NCBI GenBank assembly: GCA_002371465.1
Contig: DFIU01000029.1
Span: forward strand, 1-17,444
DNA: 17,444 nucleotides
Reading direction: 5' to 3'
From: Lachnospiraceae bacterium UBA3689
GTDB lineage: Bacteria > Bacillota > Clostridia > Lachnospirales > Lachnospiraceae
Within the stretch, counting starts at the first letter, position 1. The number at the start of each line of letters is the position of its first letter. Position numbers and translations under genes: made by a program. The notes beneath the pieces were generated by a model. That model saw nothing but the letters and a program-made list of their open reading frames with translations, was not told the DNA's origin and ran no database searches. Shown here in pieces: positions 1 to 6,733 of this stretch.

Positions 1-59
1 CAAGGGACTTAAAATCCCTCGGAGTAACATCCGTGCCGGTTCGAGTCCGGCCACCGGCA
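1..59 (+). tRNA. tRNA-Leu (anticodon TAA), 3' part; 5' end lies outside the window
   Basis: The anticodon arm is seen at 3-19: a 5-bp stem (AGGGA/TCCCT) around the loop CTTAAAA, which places anticodon TAA at 10-12. A long class II variable arm (CGG...CCG, about 20-34) follows, as expected for tRNA-Leu. The T arm is GCCGG-TTCGAGT-CCGGC at 35-51, the acceptor 3' strand is CACCGGC at 52-58, and the discriminator base is A59. CCA is not encoded. The acceptor 5' strand, the D arm and the first bases are cut off by the window edge. Confidence 0.95.
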
Positions 60-75
60 TTGTCTTTTTTAAGAC

Positions 76-103
76 GAGGACTTCGTGGAAGTCCTCTTTT
101 TTT
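76..103 (+). terminator. Rho-independent terminator of the tRNA-Leu unit
   Basis: A perfect 9-bp stem (GAGGACTTC / GAAGTCCTC, 76-84 with 88-96) with a 3-base loop is followed by seven T residues (97-103). It lies 17 bases after the tRNA 3' end and separates the tRNA from the glycosyltransferase gene. Confidence 0.95.
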
Positions 104-149
104 GTATCCTGAAAACCGATTATTTTGCTTGCATCAAAGAGGTAACGTT

Positions 150-1139
150 ATGAAGACGTCCGTACTCTATTTTGTCATCCCCTGCTATAACGAGGAGGAA
201 GTTCTGACGGAAACGGCGAAGCGGCTCTACGCCAAGTGCCAGCAGCTGATCCGGGCGGGCAAAATCTCTGCCTCAAGTCACATCCTGTTCGTCAACGACG
301 GCAGCAGCGACTCGACTTGGGAGATCGTCCGCCAGCTGCACCGGAAAAACGCCATTTTCTCCGGGCTCTCCCTGTCCCGCAACCGGGGGCATCAAAATGC
401 CCTGCTGGCAGGGCTCATGTACGCCAAGGACTACTGCGACATTTCCATCTCCATGGACGCGGATCTTCAGGACGATATCGGCGTGGTGGACGAGATGATT
501 GCCCGCTATGAAGGCGGCAAGGATATCGTCTACGGCGTCCGCAACAACCGGGATACGGATTCATCCTTTAAGCGGGGAACGGCCCGCGCCTACTACCGCA
601 CCATGAACCGGCTGGGAGTGGAAATGATTCCCGACTGCGCGGACTTTCGCCTGATGAGCCGGCGGGCACTGACCGGTTTGGCGGAATTTAAGGAAGTCAA
701 CCTCTTTTTAAGGGGACTGGTCCCCATGATCGGCTATCCCAGCGACAAGGTCTATTATAAGAGGGAGAAGCGGTTTGCCGGGACGAGCAAGTATCCGCTT
801 AAGAAAATGGTCTCCTTTGCCCTTGAGGGCATCACCTCTTTTTCTGTTAAGCCCATCAAAATGATTACCAACACGGGACTTCTGGTCTTCCTTGCCAGCC
901 TGGTCTTTTTGATCTGGGGTATCGCTCAGAAGGTCAGAGGCGTGACGGTCCCGGGCTGGTCCTCCCTGATCGTGTCGATCTGGGCGATCGGAGGGCTGAT
1001 CCTCCTGTCGATCGGCGTGATCGGAGAGTATATCGGCAAGATCTACATGGAGGCAAAGGAGCGGCCGAGATTCTTGATCGACCAGGTCCTGGACAGCGGC
1101 GAATGCAAGGTGGACGGCGAGATCGGTCTGCTTCGGTGA
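150..1139 (+). CDS. GT2 family polyprenyl-phosphate glycosyltransferase (GtrB/DPM1-like)
   Basis: A 329-residue membrane-anchored glycosyltransferase of the GT-A fold. Family members transfer a sugar from a nucleotide sugar to undecaprenyl phosphate on the cytoplasmic face, for later use in wall or surface polymer decoration. The N-terminal catalytic domain shows the FVIPCYNEEE opening, VNDGSSD (48-54), a RNRGHQNA segment (77-84) and DADLQDD (103-109, nucleotide-sugar/metal binding). A basic KREKRFAGTSKYPLKKM stretch (204-220) is typical of the GtrB branch. Two hydrophobic segments (about 237-262 and 270-295) form the C-terminal anchor. The frame is open back to position 33, but that would run through the tRNA and terminator; ATG 150, preceded by AAAGAGG, is the sensible start. 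The sugar and the acceptor cannot be read from sequence. No flippase partner lies next to it. Confidence 0.88.
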   Translation: MKTSVLYFVIPCYNEEEVLTETAKRLYAKCQQLIRAGKISASSHILFVNDGSSDSTWEIVRQLHRKNAIFSGLSLSRNRGHQNALLAGLMYAKDYCDISISMDADLQDDIGVVDEMIARYEGGKDIVYGVRNNRDTDSSFKRGTARAYYRTMNRLGVEMIPDCADFRLMSRRALTGLAEFKEVNLFLRGLVPMIGYPSDKVYYKREKRFAGTSKYPLKKMVSFALEGITSFSVKPIKMITNTGLLVFLASLVFLIWGIAQKVRGVTVPGWSSLIVSIWAIGGLILLSIGVIGEYIGKIYMEAKERPRFLIDQVLDSGECKVDGEIGLLR

Positions 1140-1167
1140 ATATCATGCGATAGCCGGCAGTTAATAT

Positions 1168-1713
1168 TCAGCTGGTGCTGATGTTTTCGGCAATGGCTTC
1201 CCGCCAGGCAGCGGTCAGCTTCTCCAGTGACCAGGCGGCGTTAGCGGGACTTGAGGACGGCAGCTTGCAGGTTGGGATGCCGACCTGAGGCAGGAGATAC
1301 TTCTGATAGAGGCGGTAGGCTGTTCCTCCGTTGGTGAAGATGCGGGTCCCGATGTGGCTCGTTTGAAGGAGAGGCGTAAGGTCTGTCACCGTGACATCCC
1401 GGATGGAACTGTCCGAAGAGCCGATGATGGAGCAGCTTTCAATGACGTCGTAGAGGGCGACCTTATGGCGGGTCAGAAAATCTTTCTTATCGGCAAGCTC
1501 CCGGGGGACCTGATCGGAATAGATGGCAGCCAGGATTTTCCAGAAGCGGTTCTGCGGATGACCGTAATAAAATTCCGCCTGTCTTGATTTAACCGAGGGA
1601 AAACTTCCCAGAATTAAAAGTTCAGAATCCGGCAGACAGAAGGGTCCGAAGGAATGATGAAGAAGATGGCGTTTTGCCGTATCAAGGGGTATGGCTTTCG
1701 TTTGCTTGGACAT
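1168..1713 (-). CDS. DNA-deoxyinosine glycosylase (UDG superfamily, family 6-like)
   Basis: A 181-residue protein resembling hypoxanthine-DNA glycosylases of the uracil-DNA glycosylase superfamily, which remove deaminated bases to start base-excision repair in the cytoplasm. Visible family motifs, in order, are LLILGSFPS (32-40, the motif 1 loop), GHPQNRFW (51-58, base recognition and DNA contact), LYDVIESC (88-95) and LPSSSPAN (151-158, the minor-groove intercalation loop). The length matches this small single-domain family. The start at 1713 has AAGGAGC about 11 bases upstream. The gene is convergent with the glycosyltransferase, with only 28 bases between their stop codons, and points away from the sugar locus, so it is probably a separate transcription unit. 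Substrate specificity within the UDG superfamily (hypoxanthine against uracil or mismatch) is inferred from motif similarity. Confidence 0.85.
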   Translation of the reverse strand: MSKQTKAIPLDTAKRHLLHHSFGPFCLPDSELLILGSFPSVKSRQAEFYYGHPQNRFWKILAAIYSDQVPRELADKKDFLTRHKVALYDVIESCSIIGSSDSSIRDVTVTDLTPLLQTSHIGTRIFTNGGTAYRLYQKYLLPQVGIPTCKLPSSSPANAAWSLEKLTAAWREAIAENISTS

Positions 1714-2095
1714 TATTTTTTCGGGCTCCTTTTTTATACGAATAGTTAAATACTTACCTGGAGTAAGCCTGGATAAAAGTATAGCCTTTGTACAAGGTCA
1801 TCAATCCTTGCATAGAGAAAACTTGGCAGCTGGCACTATGTAAGAAAAGTATAGTTACTGCATAAGGAAAGCTGGAAGTATACAGGTTTTGCTTTTCTCT
1901 CTTAGTCAAGCATAGCGGCTGGAACGGCAAAGGTAAAGGGACAAGTCGGGAATTTCCTGTTTCACAGCTGTTTCATACCGAATAATAGAAATTCTCACTT
2001 GTCGTAAACCGGGGCTTTGCGCGGCTTCATCCCCGAAAAAGTAGATAAAAACAGAGGGATGGATTCGTGAATATTGTGGAAATTCTACGCCTTCA
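1714..2095. other. Gene-free stretch between divergent genes, with inverted and direct repeats
   Basis: No credible coding region is seen on either strand. The stretch holds two similar 25-base segments sharing AAAAGTATAG (1773-1797 and 1843-1867). It also holds an inverted repeat with 7-bp outer arms (GACAAGT 1940-1946 / ACTTGTC 1997-2003) and 7-bp inner arms (GAATTTC 1950-1956 / GAAATTC 1988-1994) around a 31-base loop. A third element is a CGGGG/CCCCG hairpin (2010-2014 with 2031-2035). The region carries the upstream regulatory sequences of the glycosylase gene (reverse strand) and of the LacI gene (forward strand). A regulatory RNA or protein-binding sites are possible, but no known family is recognised. 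Confidence 0.4.
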
Positions 2096-2124
2096 TTGAC
2101 CTTTTGAAGCTGCCATGCTAGATT
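2096..2124 (+). promoter_or_regulatory. Sigma-A promoter of the LacI-type regulator gene
   Basis: TTGACC (2096-2101), a 17-base spacer, then TAGATT (2119-2124). This places transcription start near 2131, at the beginning of the operator-like site, and 25-30 bases before the regulator's start codon. Confidence 0.7.
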
Positions 2125-2130
2125 GAAATA

Positions 2131-2144
2131 TGAAAACGATGTCA
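2131..2144 (+). promoter_or_regulatory. LacI-family operator / cre-like site at the regulator's own promoter
   Basis: TGAAAACGATGTCA fits every position of the LacI/CcpA-type consensus TGWAANCGNTNWCA. It sits at the expected transcription start, a classic repressor position, and points to autoregulation by the adjacent LacI protein or control by CcpA. It resembles the TGAAACCG sites in front of the PTS gene (6562-6575 and 6670-6683). Confidence 0.65.
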
Positions 2145-2158
2145 TACGGAGGCTGTTC

Positions 2159-3136
2159 ATGAATATTGGCGATATCGCGGAGATGGCGGGTGTGTCAAGA
2201 GCTGCCGTATCCCGTTATTTGAACAATGGTTATATCAGCGCGGAGAAAAAAGAGCGGATCCAGAAGGTGATCGAGGAGACCGGCTACAAGCCGTCGGTCA
2301 TGGCGCAGACTTTGCGGACCAAGAAGACGAAACTGATCGGCGTCGTCCTGCCCCGGATCAACTCCGACTCCATTTCCAGCGTTGTCGAGGGCATCGGAAA
2401 TGAGCTTTCAAAATCCGGATATGAAATGCTGCTGGCGACGACTGACAACCAGCCGGACAAGGAGCTTGAATATCTGCGGGTCTTTTCCAAGAACCGGGTC
2501 GATGGCGTCATTCTGATCGCCACCGTATTTACCAAAGAACACAAGAAAATCCTGAAAGAAATGCCCCTGCCCTGCGTGATTGTCGGGCAGACCCTGGCGG
2601 GCAAGTCCTGCATTTTCCACAATGACTACGATGCGGGAAGGAAGCTGACCGGACTTATCTTAAAAAAACGGAGGCATATCGGCTATATATCCGTTATGAA
2701 GGAGGACGTCGCGGTCGGTCAAAGACGCTGGGAGGGCTATCGGGACGCGATGGGCCAGGCAAGCATTCGCGTGGAGGACAACATGACGGTGACCGCCGAT
2801 TTTTCGATTCAGTCAGGTTACGAGAAGATGCGGGATCTGATGGATCAGTATCCCGAAATCGATGGAGTGGTCTGCGCGACGGACCGGATCGCGGTCGGCG
2901 CCATGCGGTATCTAAAGGAGTGCAAAAAAAAGGTCCCCGAGGACGTGGCGGTTGCCGGTTTTGGCGACAATATCATTTCGTCGGTGACGACGCCGGCGGT
3001 TACAACGGTCCATTTTCATTACCATGAGAGTGGGCAGAGGGCGGCGGACGTCATTTTGAACCAGCTGAATCATCCGGACAAGGCGACGGTGGAGATGAAG
3101 CTGGGCTTTGAGGTTGTGGAACGGGAAAGTACCTGA
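2159..3136 (+). CDS. LacI family transcriptional regulator, probably of the sucrose locus
   Basis: A 325-residue repressor. The N-terminal helix-turn-helix reads NIGDIAEMAGVSRAAVSRYL (residues 2-21), followed by the hinge region with YKPSVMAQTL. The remainder is a periplasmic-binding-protein-like effector domain beginning KTKLIGVVLP and ending VPEDVAVAGFGDN...TTPAVTTV, the standard C-terminal signature. ATG 2159 is chosen over the upstream in-frame ATG at 2123 because CGGAGG (2147-2152) lies 6 bases before it and because 2123 falls within the promoter -10. The gene lies 39 bases upstream of the amylosucrase homologue on the same strand, so it is likely co-transcribed with it. By context the effector is probably sucrose, sucrose-6-phosphate or a related sugar phosphate, but the sequence alone does not tell. 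Confidence 0.92.
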   Translation: MNIGDIAEMAGVSRAAVSRYLNNGYISAEKKERIQKVIEETGYKPSVMAQTLRTKKTKLIGVVLPRINSDSISSVVEGIGNELSKSGYEMLLATTDNQPDKELEYLRVFSKNRVDGVILIATVFTKEHKKILKEMPLPCVIVGQTLAGKSCIFHNDYDAGRKLTGLILKKRRHIGYISVMKEDVAVGQRRWEGYRDAMGQASIRVEDNMTVTADFSIQSGYEKMRDLMDQYPEIDGVVCATDRIAVGAMRYLKECKKKVPEDVAVAGFGDNIISSVTTPAVTTVHFHYHESGQRAADVILNQLNHPDKATVEMKLGFEVVEREST

Positions 3137-3175
3137 GCAATCGGGACATCTTTAAGAGCATGAGGAGGAAGAAAG

Positions 3176-5677
3176 ATGGCAGTGACATTCAACGCGGATT
3201 GGGAGCCCTTGTTCAGAGAGCGGCTGGAACGGCATTATGAGGAGATGAAATGGCTCTATTTTGAACTCTATCATAATGACCAGCAGGCGTTCGACTACTT
3301 TTTGACCATGCTGCACGAGTATTATACCCGGCGCAGCGAGGAGCTAAGGGAATGGGACGAGGCGAGGGAACTCAATCCCGACTGGTATAAGGGCAACGAT
3401 ATGCTGGGCATGCTCATGTATACCCAGTGCTTCGCCGGCAACTTAAAGGGAGTCCGGGAACACCTGGACTATATAAAAGAGTGCGGGATCAACTATGTTC
3501 ACCTGATGCCCCTCCTGGAAAGCCCCAGGGATCGCAGCGACGGCGGTTACGCGGTTGCGGATTTTCGGAAGGTGCAGCCTGAACTGGGAACTATGGAGGA
3601 CTTGGCGGATCTGTCGAAAGACTGCCACAGCAAGGGCATGAGCGTCTGCCTGGATTTCGTCATGAACCACACCAGTGAGGACCACGAGTGGGCGAGGCGG
3701 GCAAGAGCCGGAGAGAAGGAGTTCCAGGACCGCTATTTCTTCTTCGATGACTGGAACATCCCCAACCAGTTTGAGCAGACCGTTCCCCAGGTCTTTCCCC
3801 AAACGGCGCCGGGCAATTTCAGCTGGTGCCAGGAGGCGGGCAAGGTTGTCATGACGACCTTCTATCCCTACCAGTGGGATTTAAATTACCGCAATCCGAC
3901 CGTCTTTAACGATATGACCGCCAACATGCTCAACCTCTGCAACCACGGCGTCGATATCATCCGCCTGGACGCAGTTCCCTACATCTGGAAGACCCTGGGC
4001 AGCACCTGCCGCAACCTTCCCCAGGTTCATACCCTGGTCCGCCTGATGCGGATGGCATCGGAAATCGTATGTCCGGGTACTCTGCTTCTGGGCGAAGTTG
4101 TTATGGAACCTTCTAAGGTCGTTCCTTACTTCGGCACACTGGATAAACCGGAGTGCCACATGCTCTACAATGTTACGACCATGGCCTCGACCTGGCACAC
4201 TGTCGCTACCCACGACGTCCGCCTGCTCCGCCATCAGCTGGAGAGCATTTTCTCACTGCCAAGAGAATACACCTTCCTCAACTATCTGCGCTGCCACGAC
4301 GATATCGGCTGGGGACTGGATTATGATTTCCTGAAGCAGTTCGGAATTGAAGAAGTTCCGCATAAAAAATATCTGAACGACTATCTGACCGGCAAGATCT
4401 ACGGCGTAGATGCCCGCGGCGAGCTTTACAACGACGATCCCCGCCTGGGAGATGCCCGCCTGACCGGGACTACGGCTTCCCTCTGCGGCATTGAAGCTTC
4501 GGAATACGAGAGAAATGACTGGAAACTGGACCGCGCCATCCGGCTGGATCTGATGCTGCACGCCTTCCTTTTGACCCAGAGCGGCATTCCGGTTCTCTAC
4601 AGCGGGGATGAAATCGGTCAGCTCAACGACTATTCCTACCACGAAGATCCGCTCAAGTGGGACGACAGCCGCTACCTGCACAGGGGCAACCTGAAATGGG
4701 AAGAAGTAGCTCTGCGCAGCGATCCGACGACCCGCCAGGGCAGAATTTTCCAGGGCTTGAAGAAGCTGGAAAATCTGCGTAAGTCCTACGCTGTCTTTGA
4801 AAGCGATGCGGACACCTGGGTCGTGGAGACCTACAATGACCATATTCTTGGCATCGGGCGCTACGAGGACGGCGAAAAGCTGATCGCCCTCTTTAACTTC
4901 TCCGATCAGGATGAGACTGCCTGGATCAATGAAGTTGAGGATTATACCGATATGCTCACCGGTCAGCCGAGAGAGGCAAGGGCAGTCGGCATTCCCGCCT
5001 ACGATTTCGTCTGGCTGTTGACTTCCTTCAAGAAGTCCAGGAAGGATAAGGAGCTGCCCAAGGAGGAGGCTTTAGAGACAACAGTTCCAGAGACGGAGAA
5101 GGCTGAAGAAGGAAAGCGGACAGAAGAAAAAACTGGGGTGAAGGCTAAGTCTGGAGCAAAGGCAGCGGCTAAACCGAAAACAGCTGCCAGAAAAACGACT
5201 CGGAAGAAGACCGTAAAGAGTGAGGCTGCGGATCAGAAGAGTCCGGAAAAGGCGCCAGAAAAGCAAAAGACAGCTGCAAAAGCAGAGGCAGAAGCAGTAT
5301 CGCAGGTGAAGCCGCAAACAAAGCCTGCTTCTGTAAAAGAGCAGGAAACAGAGTCAGAAGCAGTTTCAGGACCGAAGGCAGTGGCTAAGGCAAAAAACGA
5401 TGAGGCTGTAGAAGAAGCTGCAAAATCAAAGATGGAGGCTGCGGCAAAGCCCAAGACCCCGGCTAAGAAGAAAGCTCCGGCAAGAAAGCCTGCATCCAAA
5501 AAGGAAGCTGCCAGGAAGGCAGAACCTAAGACTAACGCAGACCAGACCACAGCAGCCCAAGCTCCGGTTAAGCCGGCAGTCGTCAAGGCAGAGGCTGAGA
5601 AGGCAACTGTCAAGACTGAACGAAAGAAGCCTGCTGCCGGGCGGACGGTGACGAAAAAGACAGAGGGTAAAAAATGA
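3176..5677 (+). CDS. Amylosucrase-like GH13 subfamily 4 enzyme with a long Lys/Ala-rich C-terminal tail
   Basis: An 833-residue protein. Residues 1-618 follow Neisseria amylosucrase closely: DGGYAV (D122), DFVMNHTSEDHEWA (H165), QWDLNYRNP, GVDIIRLDAV (catalytic nucleophile D265), LLLGEVV (acid/base E307) and CHDDIGW (H374, D375). All expected catalytic residues are present. DDSRYLHR (497-503) supplies an arginine (R499 or R503) likely to match the one closing the -1 pocket. Family enzymes cleave sucrose and transfer glucose to an alpha-1,4-glucan or to water, releasing fructose. There is no signal peptide, so it is cytoplasmic. Residues 619-833 are a disordered tail with 50 Lys and 45 Ala and no aromatic residue, absent from ordinary amylosucrases of about 630 residues. 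GAGGAGG (3162-3168) supports ATG 3176. The stop overlaps the next start. A sucrose hydrolase or a sucrose-6-phosphate-active variant is the main alternative. Confidence 0.88.
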   Translation: MAVTFNADWEPLFRERLERHYEEMKWLYFELYHNDQQAFDYFLTMLHEYYTRRSEELREWDEARELNPDWYKGNDMLGMLMYTQCFAGNLKGVREHLDYIKECGINYVHLMPLLESPRDRSDGGYAVADFRKVQPELGTMEDLADLSKDCHSKGMSVCLDFVMNHTSEDHEWARRARAGEKEFQDRYFFFDDWNIPNQFEQTVPQVFPQTAPGNFSWCQEAGKVVMTTFYPYQWDLNYRNPTVFNDMTANMLNLCNHGVDIIRLDAVPYIWKTLGSTCRNLPQVHTLVRLMRMASEIVCPGTLLLGEVVMEPSKVVPYFGTLDKPECHMLYNVTTMASTWHTVATHDVRLLRHQLESIFSLPREYTFLNYLRCHDDIGWGLDYDFLKQFGIEEVPHKKYLNDYLTGKIYGVDARGELYNDDPRLGDARLTGTTASLCGIEASEYERNDWKLDRAIRLDLMLHAFLLTQSGIPVLYSGDEIGQLNDYSYHEDPLKWDDSRYLHRGNLKWEEVALRSDPTTRQGRIFQGLKKLENLRKSYAVFESDADTWVVETYNDHILGIGRYEDGEKLIALFNFSDQDETAWINEVEDYTDMLTGQPREARAVGIPAYDFVWLLTSFKKSRKDKELPKEEALETTVPETEKAEEGKRTEEKTGVKAKSGAKAAAKPKTAARKTTRKKTVKSEAADQKSPEKAPEKQKTAAKAEAEAVSQVKPQTKPASVKEQETESEAVSGPKAVAKAKNDEAVEEAAKSKMEAAAKPKTPAKKKAPARKPASKKEAARKAEPKTNADQTTAAQAPVKPAVVKAEAEKATVKTERKKPAAGRTVTKKTEGKK
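5030..5674 (+). other. Histone-H1-like low-complexity tail of the amylosucrase homologue
   Basis: This stretch encodes residues 619-833. It is built from irregular motifs such as AAAKPKTAARK, AAAKPKTPAKKK, PARKPASKKEAARK and KKPAAGRTVTKK. Of 215 residues, 50 are Lys and 45 Ala; there is no Phe, Trp, Tyr, Ile, Cys or His. The beginning and middle mix Lys with Glu, while the end is strongly basic. The reading frame stays open with purine-rich codons throughout, so it is a translated tail and not a read-through of non-coding sequence. Confidence 0.85.
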
Positions 5678-6498
5678 GCGAAAAACTGATCTTTCTTGAT
5701 ATTGATGGGACGCTGACTCCGGCGGGGTCGAACGAACCGCCCGCCAGCGCCCTCGCCGCCATCAAAAGGACCCAGGAGAAGGGCAATAAGGTTTTCTTAT
5801 GCACGGGCAGAAATTACGCCATGTTAAAGCCCCTGTTGAAGTTCGGCTTTGACGGCATGGTCGCCGGAGCGGGCGGCTATGTGACGGTAGAGGATCAGGT
5901 CATCTTTGACTGCCCCATGACAAAGGAGCAGACGGAGACAGCTCTTGAAGTCCTGCACCGAAACGGGGTTTTCTGCACAATTGAAGCCAAAGACGTTACA
6001 TACGGGGATGAAAATCTGGGAGATTTTCTCTCCGGTCAGGGAGAGGGCAACAGTGAGATTGAGCGCTGGCGAAAGGCTCTGTCCGATTCCCTTGATATCC
6101 ACCCCATGCATGAATACGACGGCAGACCCATTTATAAAGTGGTCATCATGTGCCTCGATGAGGACCAGCTGACGGAGGCAAGGGAGAAGCTGGAAGGGGA
6201 CTTTAACTTCTGCATCCAGGAAGTGTCTGCCCACAGCTGCCTGAACGGAGAACTGATCAACCGCAAGTTCGATAAGGGGCGCGGCATCTTAAGAATCTGC
6301 GACTTTTTGCAAGTGTCGGTTGAGGACACCTACGGTTTTGGCGACAGCATGAACGATCTGGAAATGATCAAGACCGTCGGTACCAGCGTCTGTATGGACA
6401 ATGGGGCGGAAGCCTTAAAAGAGATCAGCGACCTGGTCTGTCCCAGTGTAGAAGAGGACGGGCTGGCGCAGGCATTTGAAGAGCTGGGTCTCATCTAA
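5674..6498 (+). CDS. Cof-type HAD-IIB family sugar-phosphate phosphatase
   Basis: A 274-residue cytoplasmic phosphatase of the haloacid dehalogenase superfamily. Motif I is FLDIDGT (nucleophile D9, general acid/base D11), motif II is the threonine of LCTGR (T44), motif III is the lysine of KFDKG (K201) and motif IV is GDSMND (D224, D228). A C2B-type cap lies between motifs II and III. Length and order match Cof/YidA-like phosphatases, a group that also contains sucrose-phosphate phosphatases. Its ATG overlaps the stop of the amylosucrase homologue (ATGA), implying translational coupling and roughly equal expression; AGAGGG lies about 7 bases upstream, inside the preceding gene. Substrate is unknown. 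Given the sucrose PTS downstream, sucrose-6-phosphate or another sugar phosphate of the same route is a reasonable inference, not a demonstrated one. Confidence 0.88.
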   Translation: MSEKLIFLDIDGTLTPAGSNEPPASALAAIKRTQEKGNKVFLCTGRNYAMLKPLLKFGFDGMVAGAGGYVTVEDQVIFDCPMTKEQTETALEVLHRNGVFCTIEAKDVTYGDENLGDFLSGQGEGNSEIERWRKALSDSLDIHPMHEYDGRPIYKVVIMCLDEDQLTEAREKLEGDFNFCIQEVSAHSCLNGELINRKFDKGRGILRICDFLQVSVEDTYGFGDSMNDLEMIKTVGTSVCMDNGAEALKEISDLVCPSVEEDGLAQAFEELGLI

Positions 6499-6528
6499 AG
6501 CGCATTATTGAAGCGAAGTCTATCGGGG

Positions 6529-6572
6529 AAACGGTTTTGTATAGCTGAAAAGCAGGCTATATGAAACCGTTT
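6529..6572 (+). terminator. Probable terminator hairpin after the LacI-amylosucrase-HAD operon
   Basis: A 17-bp stem (6529-6545 with 6556-6572, including two G-T wobbles) encloses the 10-base loop TGAAAAGCAG. It is followed by TCTCTTG, a weak T tract. It lies 31 bases after the HAD stop and upstream of the EII promoter, so it probably ends or attenuates the first operon. Its 3' arm also contains a cre-like sequence (6562-6575). Confidence 0.6.
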
Positions 6573-6575
6573 TCT
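6562..6575 (+). promoter_or_regulatory. Second operator-like site (TGAAACCGTTTTCT)
   Basis: Thirteen of fourteen positions match the LacI/CcpA-type consensus TGWAANCGNTNWCA. It shares TGAAACCG with the site at 6670 and lies 56 bases upstream of the EII promoter -35. Because it also forms one arm of the terminator stem, it could serve either purpose; a role as an auxiliary operator is inferred. Confidence 0.4.
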
Positions 6576-6630
6576 CTTGCGTCTGAAAATATGCACAAAA
6601 ATGGCAGGGATAAGTTGGCAGTTCGTACAA

Positions 6631-6659
6631 TTTACAAACAGGAATGATAAAATTATAAT
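6631..6659 (+). promoter_or_regulatory. Strong sigma-A promoter of the sucrose PTS gene
   Basis: TTTACA (6631-6636), a 17-base spacer, then a perfect TATAAT (6654-6659). Transcription would start near 6666, immediately before the operator-like inverted repeat at 6670-6695. Confidence 0.85.
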
Positions 6660-6669
6660 TAAATTAATG

Positions 6670-6695
6670 TGAAACCGATTGCATTTTCGGTTTCA
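6670..6695 (+). promoter_or_regulatory. Operator / inverted repeat at the start of the PTS transcript
   Basis: TGAAACCGATTGCA (6670-6683) matches 13 of 14 positions of the LacI-family consensus. The whole element is a perfect 9-bp inverted repeat, TGAAACCGA (6670-6678) and TCGGTTTCA (6687-6695), around 8 bases. Lying just after the predicted start site, it is well placed for a LacI-type repressor to block transcription. As RNA the same sequence would form a 5'-leader hairpin, so a role in mRNA stability or antitermination is the alternative. Confidence 0.7.
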
Positions 6696-6733
6696 GAAAT
6701 CCAACCATGTTACGTGTGAAGGGAGAAAGAGGT

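Noticed and set aside
33..149. N-terminal extension of the glycosyltransferase from ATG 33
   Set aside because: It would be translated from within the tRNA-Leu and its terminator. ATG 150 has a ribosome binding site and begins the normal fold.
2131..2144. Pure CcpA-type cre site acting with HPr(Ser-P)
   Set aside because: The match is perfect, but LacI-family operators look alike, a LacI gene is adjacent and the local HPr lacks Ser46, so a local operator is preferred, though CcpA is not excluded.
5233..5613. Reverse-strand hydrophobic frame opposite the Lys/Ala tail
   Set aside because: Its Ala/Phe/Ser-rich, membrane-like look is the direct consequence of reading a Lys/Ala-rich stretch backwards; no start signal is seen.
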